64,000 nucleotides of DNA from Herpetosiphonaceae bacterium (GCA_013538855.1 JABXJS010000182.1:1-64000), one strand, 5' to 3'; positions 35,101 through 45,565 are shown, numbered from the stretch's first letter. Numbers and translations are program-made. The notes: generated from the sequence alone by a model not told the origin.

Positions 35101-38100
35101 ATGTCAAAAATTCACCAGTGGACGTCAGTGGTCGTGATTGTGATCATGCTCATCAGCTCGGCCTTGGTGCTCGTGCCCACGGCCGCCCAGCAGCCTACGA
35201 GCAGCCCGCCTAGCTCAGCCAACCTCCAAGTCAGCCCGACGGGCACTGCTGTGCGGACCGGGGCGCAGCCCACGCCGACGCTGGACCCCTGGAGCAACAC
35301 CCAGGAGCACTTCCAGGGCAGCGGGCCAGAGCTAGAGCTGCCGCTCCAGCCAGAGACCAGCGAGGATATCATGCGGCGCTACAAAGAGCGCTACGATCGG
35401 CTCACGTATCCCAATGGCTACATCCCGCCGCGCGCCATCGAGCGTGCCGCCGCCTGGAGCAAGGCCAACATCCCCGATGCGCTGCCCAGCGGCAGTGAGA
35501 GTCGGCCGGGACAGCGCGGCAGCCCCGCTGGGCTACAGTATGATCGCTGGACCGCGCTTGGGCCACAGCCAACCGATGCAGGCAATAACTCCTCGCCATC
35601 TGACTTCCAGTATGGGCGCAGCAGCGGGCGCATTAATATGATCTCCCCCGTGCCAGGCAGCACCTCAACCGTGCTCATCGGCACCGCTGGCGGCGGCGTC
35701 TGGCGCGTCAGCGGCCTACCAAACAATCCAAGCTGGACGCCGCTTGGTGACAACGATCCAGTAATCTCCTCATCGGTGATTGGCGCGGTCGCAATCGACC
35801 CATCGAACACCAGCACCATCTATGTGGGCACCGGCGATCCGCGCACACCCTACACCGCCATGACGAGCCGCGGCATGTATAAGAGCACCGACAATGGCCA
35901 GACATGGTCGATCATCGGCGCAGACCCAGACCCAGGCACCGGATTTCCTGGCTTTGTCGGCGTGAGCGAAGACAAGCCCTACGGCCAAAAAATCTCGGCC
36001 ATCCGCATCGATCCAGGCAACACCAGCACGCTGATCGTTGGCACAAATACCAATGAACTCAACTATCTCGGCGGCAGCGCATGGTCGGGCGTCTACTTCA
36101 GCCACAATAGCGGCGGAACCTGGTACCCCTGCCCCATCGACGCACCGCCAGCGGCCAATCGCCGCCAGATGGTGACGGATATGTTCATCGACACCAGCGT
36201 CACACCGCACGAGGTGTTCGTAGCGCTGGGCTACGAGGAAGGCAGCAGCGCCAACGGCATCTATAAGGCGAGCATCCCGCAGGCAGGCTGCCCCGCCAGC
36301 TGGCAGACAGTGCTCGACGCCTACATGCCACCGCTGGATAGCTATATCCCGCCTGGTGCGACCGATCCCTATGAGCTTGGCATCATCCATCGTATTCAGA
36401 TCGCCCAATCACCATCCGATCCCAATGTCATCTATGCGGTGATGGGCGGCGAGAATGATGCTGTGCTCGGCGTTGTGCGCTCCGTAGATCGTGGTGCAAC
36501 ATGGACATTGCAGGCCGATGCCAGCGCCTTCCTTAACTGTGCCAGCAACACACCGGCCCAAACAGCCTCGCAAGTTTTCTACAATATGTATGTGGCGGTT
36601 AGTCCCACCGTCACCAACACGATCTACATCGGCCTCGTCGATATCTTTAAGTCCACCGACGGCGGCCAAACCATCGATAATCTGACCGGCGTGTACGAGC
36701 ACTACAATGGGGCCAATCCGTGCCCGCGCTACGGCGAGGTGCACCCTGATCAGCACGATATGGAGATTCTGTCGAACGGCACCATCCTCGCCGCCAACGA
36801 CGGCGGCCTGTATGTCAGCACCAACAACGCGGCACGCTTCGATCAGGTCAACGATGGTCTTTCAACGCTCCAGTTCTACGCCGGCGACCTCTCGCCCAAC
36901 TTCGCCTATGACCCCGAGGCCAAGGCGTTTGGCGGCCTCCAAGACAACGGCACGGTCAAGTACGATCTCACCAGCAACACACCGCAGGTCTGGCAGATGA
37001 CCTATGGCGGCGACGGCGGCTATGCGGCCATCGAGCCAAAACAGGGCAACAACTGGTACGCCGAGTATGTCTACGCGGCGATCAAATGCTCCACTCAGCA
37101 GGGCAACATCACGACCTTCGTCAACTGTGCGCCGCCCTGGACCAACAACGAGCAGCGCGCCTTTATCGCCCCGTTCGTGCTTGATCACTACCACTGCGGT
37201 GATATCTGCGAGCGGCTGGTCACTGGCGGCAACACGATCTGGCAGTCGCTCGATAGCGCCGCCACATGGCAGCGCATCAGCCCGAATATCACCAGCAACA
37301 ACGGCCAGTCGGCACCGATTCGCTCGATTGCGCTCGCCCGCGCCACCGAAAAGCTCATTCTGGCCGGGGCCGACAATGGCGCGATCGCCCTCGGCACCGA
37401 GATCAACTTCAACTGGACATGGCGGCAGATCATGGCCGCTGGCACCAACGGCGTCGCGCCGCCCAGCCGCTCGGTTGCTGCGCTCGCCTTCACCCCCGAC
37501 AGCGCCGAGGATGGCCCGATCACGGCCTACGCCGCCTTCGATGGCTTCTCACCGCCGGTCAACAACACGACCGGCCATATCTACCGCCTCGACTGCCCGG
37601 CCCCCGCCCCGAATACGGCTGCGTGCGCCACCTACACCTGGACCGATATCACGGGCATTTTGCCCAACGTGCCGCACTACGCCGTGGCCGTCAACCCGCG
37701 CAATCCCAAGCAGGTCTTCGTCGGCAACGAGATCGGCTTCTACTTCACCGAGGACGCCACCGCCGCCGATGTGCACTGGGCGCGCTTCCAGACCGGCATG
37801 CCCTCGGTGCCGATCTACAACCTCAGCACTGACGTCGGCGACACCACCCTCGCCGCCTGGACGCATGGGCGCGGCATGTACGCGATCCGCCTGCCCGAGC
37901 TGAAGTGGAGCGAGGTGTGCAGCAGCACGCCGAGCTGCCCCATCGCCGGCGGCACCAAGGATAGCCTCGCCAGCATCGATATGCGCACCAGCCGCGATGG
38001 CTGGATCGTCGGCTCGCGCACGCTCTCGACGACGCAGACCGAGTCGCTGGTGATGCAGTGGGACGGCAGCAGCTGGACCGAGGGCCAAAGCATTAATCCC

Positions 38101-41100
38101 TACGACTGGCAGGCGTTCGCCGATGTGTCCATTCTGCACCACGATCAGGTCTGGGCCGTCGGCTCCTTCAAGGATGTCAACAACAATAACGACGAGGTGC
38201 TGCGCAACTTTGTCGCGCGCTGGAACGGCCAGCAGTGGCAGGTGGCCCCGAACATCCCCAACGACGACTCGCAGGGCAATGGCGATAAAGAGATCAACTA
38301 TCTCACCGGTGTGCTCGCGCAACCAGCGGACTTTACGCTCAATCCGCCGATAGCCGATGATCAAATCTGGGTGGTTGGCCGCGCCGGAACGCCTGAGCGA
38401 CCAACCTCGTGGGTCTACGAGGCGGGCAACTGGACAAACGTGCCTGTGTTCCTGCTCAACGGCAACAACGCCGCCTTCAGCGGCATCACGGCGATGGATC
38501 GCACCAACGTCTGGGGCGTCGGCTACATCACCGATAATCCGCTCTGTCCGCATCCGCTCATCCTCAGCCTGGATGTGCAGCAAAAGGCCTGGGTCGAAGA
38601 GTGGTCCGACCTCAACACCTGCGGCTATCTCAGCGGCGTCTCGGTTGAAGGCGGCAAAGTCAGCGGCTGGGCCGTCGGCACCGATATCTCTAATCCCAAT
38701 GCCCGCCGCCCGCTGCTAGTGCGCATGGAGCCAACGCAGCCTGGCGCAGTCCCGCAGTGGAGCGCCGTGGCTGCGCCGGCGACTGGCGGCCAGCACAGCA
38801 CGCTCCTCGATATCAAGACGCTCTCACCATCAGAGGCATGGGCCGTGGGCAATACCTACGATGGATCGCTCGCCAAGCCCTATCGCTCGCTGCTCATGCG
38901 CTGGCGCGATACCCAGGCCAACCCCGGCTGGCAGGTGATCAGCCCGCCCTTTGCTGGGGCCAGCTATCTCAACGCTGTCGCCGGTAGCGGCGACCTATGG
39001 AGCGTTGGGCACAATGTGTGCGATAATCGTCCGCTGATCATCCACGGCATCAGCAGCGGCTTCGGCCAGCTGAGCGGCTGGACCGCCAGCAACGATCCTG
39101 ACTGCCCTGATCCAACGCCGACGATCACGCCAACGGCAACTATTCAGCCCACGGCCACGCCGCAGCCGCCGGTCGCGCCGCCGCCAGCCGCCTGCAACGC
39201 CAGCAGCACCGTGGTGGCCGATGACCGCTACCGCCTTGATTTCCCGCAGGGCTGCCAGGGCAACATCAACGCCGATCTGCAGATCGCGCGCTACTATGGC
39301 CCGGTCGATGCCACCGGCCGCCCTAGCCCCGATATGCTCGGCCGCACGATTGACCTCGATATGAAGCTGAAGATGCGCATCCGCAATGTGCCCGGCAATA
39401 TCAACTTCACCTTCAACGGCTCAAACTACACGCTGAACGCCTCGCAGTATGTCAACTATTGGGAAACGCGGATCATTTCGATTCAGTACGATGACTTAAT
39501 TCTGCCGCAAGCGCCAGGCACCAACGGCCAGCCGCCAGCGCCAGCCAGCAATATCATCAATATTCCCCTCGCTGGCAACGCCGAGATCGACTGGATTCAG
39601 CTCGATGTGCCGGGCATGCGCCCGACTGCGCTCGTCGCTGGCTTCAACTCCAATCGCCAAATCACCTCGCCGGAGTCAAGCGCCACCTACTTCCAGTGGA
39701 CATTCAACCCGGCCGAGGAGGCGCTGATCGAGCGCCCGCTGCGCTACGGCCACGCCTCAATCGTCCAGGGCGGGGCGCTGCTGCGCGATGAGCTGGAGCA
39801 GAAGATGGTCGAGTATGGCGTGCAGCGCATCAACCTGATCGGCCACTCCATGGGCGGCCTGTGGTCACGCGAGTACGCCTGGCTCGAGCGCAGCCGCTCC
39901 GCCGCACGCACACGCATCGACAATCTGCTCATGGTCGGCACGCCCAACGACGGCAGCATCCTGGCCAACACGCTGGTCTACTCCGCCAACCACTGCACCC
40001 CGATTAGCTGCCCGATCTGGCGGCCATGGGTGCAAGACCTTAGCCCAGCCGTGCTCGACCTGACCACCAGCTCCATGCGCCAGTACAACGCCAGTCATCC
40101 GGCCGTGGACGGCGTGTGCTACGCCGACGAGGCGGGCACCACCAACGGCGCGCCGCACGATGGCGCGGTCGGCGTCGGTAGCGTGCGGGCGCTGCCGTAC
40201 AGCTACCACTGGCCCACCGTCAACAAGTCGATCCAAAACGGCAGCGTCCACGGCCAGATGGTCACCGACGATGACTTCATCGACCCGCTGCGCGGCATCT
40301 ATCAGTATCTCGGCGGCCACTACTACACCTACACGCAGCAGCCCTGCCAGGTGACCGCGCCGCCAGTCATCCCGCGCCCAGCACGGCCCGAGCTAGCCTA
40401 CAGCCTCTATCTGCCGTATGTGGCCCAGCCCGCTGGCCCGCAGACTGGCCAGCTGCCCACGACGGCCGATCTCATCCAGCCCGGCCAGCGCCGCTCCTTC
40501 CAGCTGCCGCTCGACCAGCTCCAGTCCGCTGACTTCTTCTTGACATGGTTCTCGCCCACGCTGGCGCTCTCGCTCACATTGGTCGCGCCCAACGGCACCA
40601 CAATCACACCGGCGACCCTGCCGAGCAATGTGACCTTTGCGCCGATTGAGTTTGGCACGAGCTACCATCTCAGCGCGCCAGCGGCAGGCTGGTGGACTGT
40701 GCACGTCGATGCGCCAGCCAGCAACACGGCGGCGGTGCCCTTCATCGTCTCCGGCGAGGTGTTCGGCGGTGTGGCGCTTGATGTGCAGACCAGCCGCGCT
40801 GTCGTGGCCCCCAATCAGCCGGTCACCATCACCGCCACGCTCAGCGACCGCGGCACGCCAACAGCCAGCGTGAGCGCCACGATCAGCACGCTCGACAGCG
40901 CTGCCATCAGCACGCTCGCGCTCAGCAATCTGGGCAATGGCCGCTATCAGCTCGTCTACACACCGACGCAAAGCGGCGACTACATCATCTCGCTCACTGC
41001 CAGCGGCTCCTCCGCCGCTGGTCGGCCATTCGCCCGCCAGGACCTGGCGCAGCTGTCCGTCTCAGATGCTGCACGCATTAGCGCGCCAGCGACAGCGCAG

Positions 41101-41919
41101 CCCTTTGGCTCCAGCAATCAAAATCTGCGCCTGGATGTCGCGGTGCCAGTGCAGATCAGCGCACCGGGCCAGTATCGGCTTGATGCCCAGCTCACCAGCG
41201 CCAGCGGCCGCTTGATCACCGGCGCGTCGCAGGAGGCCACGCTCGCCGCTGGCACGCAGAGCATCACGCTGGCATTCGACGGCGAGAGCATCGGGCGCAC
41301 GCTGCTCGATGGACCGTACCAGGTGCGCACGCTGCGGCTCTATCATATCGACGCCAGCGGCCGCGCTAGCCTTGCCGACCAGCAGGAGCTGGCGCTGACC
41401 ACCGCCGACTACGACCGCTACGGCTGGTACCGACCTGGCATCCTCCAGACTGGCGCGCTCACCAGCACTGGCGTCAGCACCACGACCGGCGGCCTCTACA
41501 CCGCGCTGCGCCTCAGCCTGCCGGTCGATGTCGCGACCGCGCAGTTCTACAATGGCAGCGCCAACCTCTATGGCCCTGCTGGTCAGGTTATCGCCACGGC
41601 GCGTATGGACTTCCAGGCGCTGGAGCAGGGCACCAACACGGTGACATTCGTGGTCAACGGCAGCGCCATCCGCGCGGCCGGTATCGACGGCCCCTACACG
41701 CTCGACGACGTGGTGCTCTGGGCCGAGCCGCTGCCGTTCATCGCGGCGCAGATGGTCGATGTCGAGGTGCGCACAGACCCACAGAGCTACAGTGCCAGCG
41801 AGTTTGGCCCGCTGCTGCGCGCACAGCCACTGGCGACGCCCACAGCCGGCCCTGTGCGCGCCACGCCGACAGCGACGGCCACATACACGCTAGCGCCGAC
41901 GCCAACGATCAAGCGCTAA
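35101..41919 (+). CDS. Secreted double beta-propeller and lipase-type hydrolase (2272 residues)
   Basis: A signal peptide (VVIVIMLISSALVLVPTAAQ) leads into a Pro/Thr-rich stretch. A sortilin/sialidase-like propeller follows with Asp-box repeats such as STDNGQTW, SVDRGATW and STDGGQT (about residues 130-930). A second propeller (about 950-1340) carries about seven VWAVG/GWAVG-type strands. After a PTPTITPTATIQPT linker comes an alpha/beta hydrolase with the nucleophile elbow GHSMGG (Ser1583). A YLP motif (SLYLPYV, about 1768), beta-sandwich modules and a Thr/Pro tail finish the protein. The hydrolase suggests cleavage of an ester outside the cell; the propellers probably bind a surface or glycan. 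The catalytic Asp and His could not be fixed by eye. Confidence 0.82.
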   Translation: MSKIHQWTSVVVIVIMLISSALVLVPTAAQQPTSSPPSSANLQVSPTGTAVRTGAQPTPTLDPWSNTQEHFQGSGPELELPLQPETSEDIMRRYKERYDRLTYPNGYIPPRAIERAAAWSKANIPDALPSGSESRPGQRGSPAGLQYDRWTALGPQPTDAGNNSSPSDFQYGRSSGRINMISPVPGSTSTVLIGTAGGGVWRVSGLPNNPSWTPLGDNDPVISSSVIGAVAIDPSNTSTIYVGTGDPRTPYTAMTSRGMYKSTDNGQTWSIIGADPDPGTGFPGFVGVSEDKPYGQKISAIRIDPGNTSTLIVGTNTNELNYLGGSAWSGVYFSHNSGGTWYPCPIDAPPAANRRQMVTDMFIDTSVTPHEVFVALGYEEGSSANGIYKASIPQAGCPASWQTVLDAYMPPLDSYIPPGATDPYELGIIHRIQIAQSPSDPNVIYAVMGGENDAVLGVVRSVDRGATWTLQADASAFLNCASNTPAQTASQVFYNMYVAVSPTVTNTIYIGLVDIFKSTDGGQTIDNLTGVYEHYNGANPCPRYGEVHPDQHDMEILSNGTILAANDGGLYVSTNNAARFDQVNDGLSTLQFYAGDLSPNFAYDPEAKAFGGLQDNGTVKYDLTSNTPQVWQMTYGGDGGYAAIEPKQGNNWYAEYVYAAIKCSTQQGNITTFVNCAPPWTNNEQRAFIAPFVLDHYHCGDICERLVTGGNTIWQSLDSAATWQRISPNITSNNGQSAPIRSIALARATEKLILAGADNGAIALGTEINFNWTWRQIMAAGTNGVAPPSRSVAALAFTPDSAEDGPITAYAAFDGFSPPVNNTTGHIYRLDCPAPAPNTAACATYTWTDITGILPNVPHYAVAVNPRNPKQVFVGNEIGFYFTEDATAADVHWARFQTGMPSVPIYNLSTDVGDTTLAAWTHGRGMYAIRLPELKWSEVCSSTPSCPIAGGTKDSLASIDMRTSRDGWIVGSRTLSTTQTESLVMQWDGSSWTEGQSINPYDWQAFADVSILHHDQVWAVGSFKDVNNNNDEVLRNFVARWNGQQWQVAPNIPNDDSQGNGDKEINYLTGVLAQPADFTLNPPIADDQIWVVGRAGTPERPTSWVYEAGNWTNVPVFLLNGNNAAFSGITAMDRTNVWGVGYITDNPLCPHPLILSLDVQQKAWVEEWSDLNTCGYLSGVSVEGGKVSGWAVGTDISNPNARRPLLVRMEPTQPGAVPQWSAVAAPATGGQHSTLLDIKTLSPSEAWAVGNTYDGSLAKPYRSLLMRWRDTQANPGWQVISPPFAGASYLNAVAGSGDLWSVGHNVCDNRPLIIHGISSGFGQLSGWTASNDPDCPDPTPTITPTATIQPTATPQPPVAPPPAACNASSTVVADDRYRLDFPQGCQGNINADLQIARYYGPVDATGRPSPDMLGRTIDLDMKLKMRIRNVPGNINFTFNGSNYTLNASQYVNYWETRIISIQYDDLILPQAPGTNGQPPAPASNIINIPLAGNAEIDWIQLDVPGMRPTALVAGFNSNRQITSPESSATYFQWTFNPAEEALIERPLRYGHASIVQGGALLRDELEQKMVEYGVQRINLIGHSMGGLWSREYAWLERSRSAARTRIDNLLMVGTPNDGSILANTLVYSANHCTPISCPIWRPWVQDLSPAVLDLTTSSMRQYNASHPAVDGVCYADEAGTTNGAPHDGAVGVGSVRALPYSYHWPTVNKSIQNGSVHGQMVTDDDFIDPLRGIYQYLGGHYYTYTQQPCQVTAPPVIPRPARPELAYSLYLPYVAQPAGPQTGQLPTTADLIQPGQRRSFQLPLDQLQSADFFLTWFSPTLALSLTLVAPNGTTITPATLPSNVTFAPIEFGTSYHLSAPAAGWWTVHVDAPASNTAAVPFIVSGEVFGGVALDVQTSRAVVAPNQPVTITATLSDRGTPTASVSATISTLDSAAISTLALSNLGNGRYQLVYTPTQSGDYIISLTASGSSAAGRPFARQDLAQLSVSDAARISAPATAQPFGSSNQNLRLDVAVPVQISAPGQYRLDAQLTSASGRLITGASQEATLAAGTQSITLAFDGESIGRTLLDGPYQVRTLRLYHIDASGRASLADQQELALTTADYDRYGWYRPGILQTGALTSTGVSTTTGGLYTALRLSLPVDVATAQFYNGSANLYGPAGQVIATARMDFQALEQGTNTVTFVVNGSAIRAAGIDGPYTLDDVVLWAEPLPFIAAQMVDVEVRTDPQSYSASEFGPLLRAQPLATPTAGPVRATPTATATYTLAPTPTIKR

Positions 41920-41926
41920 AATAGCC

Positions 41927-41962
41927 CGCACGCGCCGGAGCAGCAACACTCCGGCGCGTGCG
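41927..41962 (+). terminator. Hairpin after the secreted hydrolase gene
   Basis: A perfect 14-bp stem (CGCACGCGCCGGAG, 41927-41940; complement at 41949-41962) surrounds CAGCAACA, seven bases past the stop. No T run follows. It separates the large gene from the MFS gene. Confidence 0.65.
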
Positions 41963-41990
41963 ACCATCGCCCTAGCCATTGAGGAATTCC

Positions 41991-43262
41991 ATGTCCACCT
42001 CTGATCTTCGCTCCGATCAGCCAGCGCGCACCCGCTGGCAGCGCTGGAAGCAGGGCATCAGCCGCAATGTGGTTGTGCTCGGCCTCACCGGTCTGTTCAC
42101 CGACATGAGCAGCGAGATGATCCTGCCGGTGCGCTTTATCTTTTTGGTGCGCTGGCTGTTTTTGGATTTGTATGTCGCTGCCTGGATCGAGGGCTGCGCT
42201 GAGGCGCTCTCCAGCGTGCTCAAGGTTCTGGTCGGCAAGCGCGCCGACCGTGTGCCGCGCCGCAAGCCGCTGATTGTGGCTGGCTACACGATCAGCAACC
42301 TGGCCAAGCCGCTGATCGGCTTTGTGCACTCGGCTCTGCCCGCCCTGAGCTTTGTGGTGCTGGATCGCTTTGGCAAGGCGATTCGCGGCGCACCGCGCGA
42401 CAAGCTCATCGCCGATAGCACGCCGCCAGCCTTTCGCGGCAAGGCGTTCGGCTTCTATCGTAGCTTCGACACGCTCGGCGCTGGCCTCGGCCCGCTCAGC
42501 GCCGCGATCATCCTCAGCCTGACCAACAACGATGTCCCGCAGGTGTTCCGCTGGGCGCTGCTGCCCGGCCTGCTCTCAATCCTCGTACTGGTGCTGTTTC
42601 TGCGCGAGCACCCCGCTGCGCCAGCGGCCCCACCTGCGCCGCCAGCGCCGAGCGCAGCCGCCCCGGCCAGCAGCCAGGCGCGCATCGGCTGGCAGTTCTG
42701 GGCCTTTACGGGCATCTGGTTCCTGTTCTCGTTGGGCAACTCGTCGGACTCGTTTGTGTTCCTGCGCTCGATGGATCTCGACAGCCAGCTGGCGCGCCTG
42801 CCGGTCTACTATGCGGCGATGAATGTGTCGTTTGCGCTGCTGGCTACGCCGCTCGGCGCGCTGTCCGATCGCCTTGGGCGGCTGCCGCTGCTCATCGCCG
42901 GGCTGCTGGTGTTTGCGGGGATCTATGTTGGCTGGTCGCTGGCCAGCGCCAATCATTGGTGGCAGCTAGCGCTGCTCTTCTTAGGCTACGGGGTGTACTA
43001 TGCCGCCACACACGGGGTTGCGCGGGCGTTTGTGGCCGATCTTGCGCCGCGCTCGCGGCGCGGGACGGTGATGGGCTGGTTCGATGCGCTGACCGGGCTG
43101 GCCGCGCTGCCAGCCAATCTGATCGCGGCCTATCTGTGGCAGAACCAAAGCATCGCCGCACCGTTTTACTACGGCGCGGCGATGGCGTTTGCGGCGGCGC
43201 TGCTGCTGCTGCTGAGCGCGCGCTGGCTGGCCAAGCCCGAGGCGCTCCATCTGCGGAGCTAG
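41991..43262 (+). CDS. MFS transporter
   Basis: A 423-residue protein with about 12 membrane helices. The first half carries DRFGKAIRGAPRDKLIAD, the loop pattern of the MFS group in which the DRxGKxxRxxPRD motif follows helix 4. An Ala/Pro-rich central loop (about residues 205-225) and a second half with GALSDRLGRLPLL, the MFS motif A of helices 8-9, follow. ATG 41991 has GAGGA five bases upstream; a TTG at 41979 is in frame but less well placed. The substrate cannot be inferred. It overlaps the next, converging gene by four bases. Confidence 0.85.
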   Translation: MSTSDLRSDQPARTRWQRWKQGISRNVVVLGLTGLFTDMSSEMILPVRFIFLVRWLFLDLYVAAWIEGCAEALSSVLKVLVGKRADRVPRRKPLIVAGYTISNLAKPLIGFVHSALPALSFVVLDRFGKAIRGAPRDKLIADSTPPAFRGKAFGFYRSFDTLGAGLGPLSAAIILSLTNNDVPQVFRWALLPGLLSILVLVLFLREHPAAPAAPPAPPAPSAAAPASSQARIGWQFWAFTGIWFLFSLGNSSDSFVFLRSMDLDSQLARLPVYYAAMNVSFALLATPLGALSDRLGRLPLLIAGLLVFAGIYVGWSLASANHWWQLALLFLGYGVYYAATHGVARAFVADLAPRSRRGTVMGWFDALTGLAALPANLIAAYLWQNQSIAAPFYYGAAMAFAAALLLLLSARWLAKPEALHLRS

Positions 43263-43510
43263 ACGAGACGGTTCGAGCGCCGCTCGAGCCAGATCAGCAG
43301 CGCACTCATGCCGCCAGCGGCCGCGAGCACCAGAAACGTGTCCCAGATCACGAAGAGCCAGCTCTCGGCCGCCTCGCCGCTGAGCATGGTCGCGCTCACA
43401 CCAGCCAAGATGGCTAGAATAACTGTAAAGGGTATGCGCATACGTGGCTTGAGCTGCATGGCCACAAAGCCGATCAGCGCGCCAGCCAACAGTGGTAGTG
43501 CTTCGTACAT
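43259..43510 (-). CDS. Small membrane protein of unknown function
   Basis: An 83-residue product with three probable membrane helices (LLAGALIGFVAMQL, FTVILAILAGVSATML, WDTFLVLAAAGGMSALLIWL) and a basic tail. No family was recognised. A GGAGGCCAAGT site precedes the ATG. It converges with the MFS gene; the two stop codons overlap. Confidence 0.65.
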   Translation of the reverse strand: MYEALPLLAGALIGFVAMQLKPRMRIPFTVILAILAGVSATMLSGEAAESWLFVIWDTFLVLAAAGGMSALLIWLERRSNRLV

Positions 43511-43607
43511 ACTTGGCCTCCTGTGGGGGTAAGGAATTGGGATAAAACACGGCGTTACGTCTACTAGTGTAGCCGATTTCGCTAAAATTTCAACCTGCTC
43601 ACGCTAT

Positions 43608-43627
43608 GCCTGTTTCACGTGACAGGC
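43608..43627. promoter_or_regulatory. Short inverted repeat around CACGTG
   Basis: GCCTGT, TTCACGTG, ACAGGC: a 6-bp dyad 30 bases past the stop of the minus-strand lipoprotein gene. It may be a weak terminator stem or a protein-binding site. Nothing else was recognised in this gap. Confidence 0.25.
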
Positions 43628-43656
43628 CGCTTCGTATGGCTAAAACTCTTTACAGT

Positions 43657-44238
43657 TCACGGCCCTGACGGTGCCGCAACCGCGCGCAGCCGCTCAACCA
43701 CGATGGCGACGATGGCCTGGTTCCAGTCGCGCCACACGCTGTCCAGCCGCCCGCGATCCGAGATGTTCACCAGCGCCAAGATGTCGCCGGTCAAGAACAA
43801 GATCGCGCTCTCGCGCTCGCTGGCTGCATCGCCAACCCCAGCCAGTGGCGTCGCGCCTGCGAAGTACTCACGCCGCCGCTCGTACAGGGCCATGCCGTCC
43901 TCCTGCGCGATCGTGATCGCCACCACCACCTGTAGCTCCGGCGCGCCGGACGTGGTGGTGTAGGTGCACTCGCTGTCCCACAGCTCATCCTCGGTGAAGG
44001 TCTGACGCACTGGCCGACCAATAATCGCGGCTATCTCGCCGTCGGTGACAAGCTGGCACGCCGACAGCGCCGGGCCGCCCAGGCTCGGCAGCTTGCCAAT
44101 CGGCGTCGGCAGATCGTTTGGCGGCGGCAGCTGGGCCTGCATTGGGTCGGCGCAGGCAACCAGCAGCAGCACGACGAGCAGCCAGACTAGGCCGCCGCGA
44201 GCACGCTCAGCAGCAGCGCGAAACACACGTTGCTTCAT
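43657..44238 (-). CDS. Lipoprotein with DUF3558-like layout
   Basis: A 193-residue product with a hydrophobic signal and a lipobox-like LLVAC (Cys near residue 29). A Pro-rich linker follows, then a domain with two Cys (SACQLVTDGEIAAIIG and WDSECTYTT). That arrangement resembles DUF3558-type secreted proteins, where the two Cys form a disulfide. It overlaps the upstream sugar-binding protein gene by four bases, so the two are made together and may act together at the outer face of the membrane. The molecular role is unknown. Confidence 0.65.
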   Translation of the reverse strand: MKQRVFRAAAERARGGLVWLLVVLLLVACADPMQAQLPPPNDLPTPIGKLPSLGGPALSACQLVTDGEIAAIIGRPVRQTFTEDELWDSECTYTTTSGAPELQVVVAITIAQEDGMALYERRREYFAGATPLAGVGDAASERESAILFLTGDILALVNISDRGRLDSVWRDWNQAIVAIVVERLRAVAAPSGP

Positions 44239-45533
44239 TTACCGGCTCCTTGCGCGTCAAAGGCTGGCTGGGTCAGCGTGATGATCTGCGTGATCGCTTG
44301 GTCGAGGGTCATGTCGCCGTGGAAGGCGTACTCCAGCAGCAGGTCGGTGTTCTGCTCCACCTCCAGCCAGCGTGGCATGGTCGGCATTGGGCGCGTGTCG
44401 GCGATGCTGTCGAGGAAGGCGCGCAGGTGCTGCGGCGGCTCGGTCGTCGGCGCGCTCAGCAGGCGCTCGGCCTCGGCGCGCAGCGCTGGAATTGTGCGGC
44501 CGCCCTCGGCCACAATGCGCTGGCCTGCGGGGCTGCTGGCGAAGGCGATCAGCGCCCAGGCGGCGAGCTTGTTGCTGCTCGCCTGCGCCATGCAGTAGCC
44601 CTCGCTATGTAAAATCGACGCCGCGCGCTGGCTCACTGGCAGCGGCACAACATCCCAGTCCAGGTCGGCGATCTGGCGGTAGCTGGCCACGCCACGGTAG
44701 CTGTTCATAAACATGCCCAGCCTGCCGTGCACAAAACGGCTCTCGTGCGGCTCCAGCTGCTCCTGCACGGGATTCGGCGTGACGTGCCAGGTCTGCTGTA
44801 GCGCGATAAACCACTCCAGCGCGGCGCGGGTCTGCGGATTGTCGAACGTCAGGCGCGTGGGCTTGGTCGGCGCATCGACGATCTCGCCGCCGCTGGACCA
44901 GATAAACGGCAGCACGCGGTACAGCGCGGCCTCGGTGCCTAGCCCGTACTGGTCGATGATGCCGTCGTCATCTGAGTCGCTGGTCAGCGTGCGTGCGGCC
45001 TGCAGGAAGTCGTCCCAGCGCCAGCCCGCCGTCGGCTCCGGCAGGCCCGCCGCCGCAAACAGCGCCTTGTTGTAGTAGATCAGCAGCGGCGAGATCGACT
45101 GCGGCAGGCAGTACTGCTCGCCGTACTGAAACGCCGCCAGCGCCTGCGGGAAAAACGCCGCCGTGTCGAGGCTCGGCGTCTGCGCGATGTAGCTGGTCAG
45201 CGGCGCAAGCAGCCCCTGCGCGGCAAAGTCGATGGAGCGGCGATAGTTGATGATCAGCACATCGGCGGGCGTGCCTGCGCCAAAGTTTTGATCCATCTGC
45301 GCTCGATACTGGTTGGGGTAGGGCACAAACTCCAGCGTGGCCTGCACCTGCGGGTACTTGGCCATAAAGGCGGTCAGCAGATCGGTGTAGGCCTGCTGCT
45401 CCTGCGGATCGCCAAAGGCCATCAGGCGCACGGCCCCGCTTGGCTCGGGCAGCGCTGGCGTGGGCGTTGATGCCGCCGCGCCGCAGCCCGCCAGCGCGAG
45501 CGCGAGCACCAACAAAAGCAAAAAATGACGCAT
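44235..45533 (-). CDS. ABC-type sugar-binding lipoprotein (family 1 solute-binding protein)
   Basis: A 432-residue protein with a signal peptide and lipobox (LAGC, Cys17) and the usual features of extracellular sugar-binding proteins. These are VQATLEFVPYPNQYRAQMDQ, then GTPADVLIINYRRS, a central YYNKALFAAAGLPEP that places the sugar between two lobes, and GYCMAQASSNKLAAWALIAF near the end. GAGGATGAACT precedes the ATG. No permease or ATPase gene is adjacent; the partner gene is the small lipoprotein downstream, so transport partners must be elsewhere. Confidence 0.88.
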   Translation of the reverse strand: MRHFLLLLVLALALAGCGAAASTPTPALPEPSGAVRLMAFGDPQEQQAYTDLLTAFMAKYPQVQATLEFVPYPNQYRAQMDQNFGAGTPADVLIINYRRSIDFAAQGLLAPLTSYIAQTPSLDTAAFFPQALAAFQYGEQYCLPQSISPLLIYYNKALFAAAGLPEPTAGWRWDDFLQAARTLTSDSDDDGIIDQYGLGTEAALYRVLPFIWSSGGEIVDAPTKPTRLTFDNPQTRAALEWFIALQQTWHVTPNPVQEQLEPHESRFVHGRLGMFMNSYRGVASYRQIADLDWDVVPLPVSQRAASILHSEGYCMAQASSNKLAAWALIAFASSPAGQRIVAEGGRTIPALRAEAERLLSAPTTEPPQHLRAFLDSIADTRPMPTMPRWLEVEQNTDLLLEYAFHGDMTLDQAITQIITLTQPAFDAQGAGK

Positions 45534-45565
45534 AGTTCATCCTCAACTGTAGTTGCTTGAGTCTA

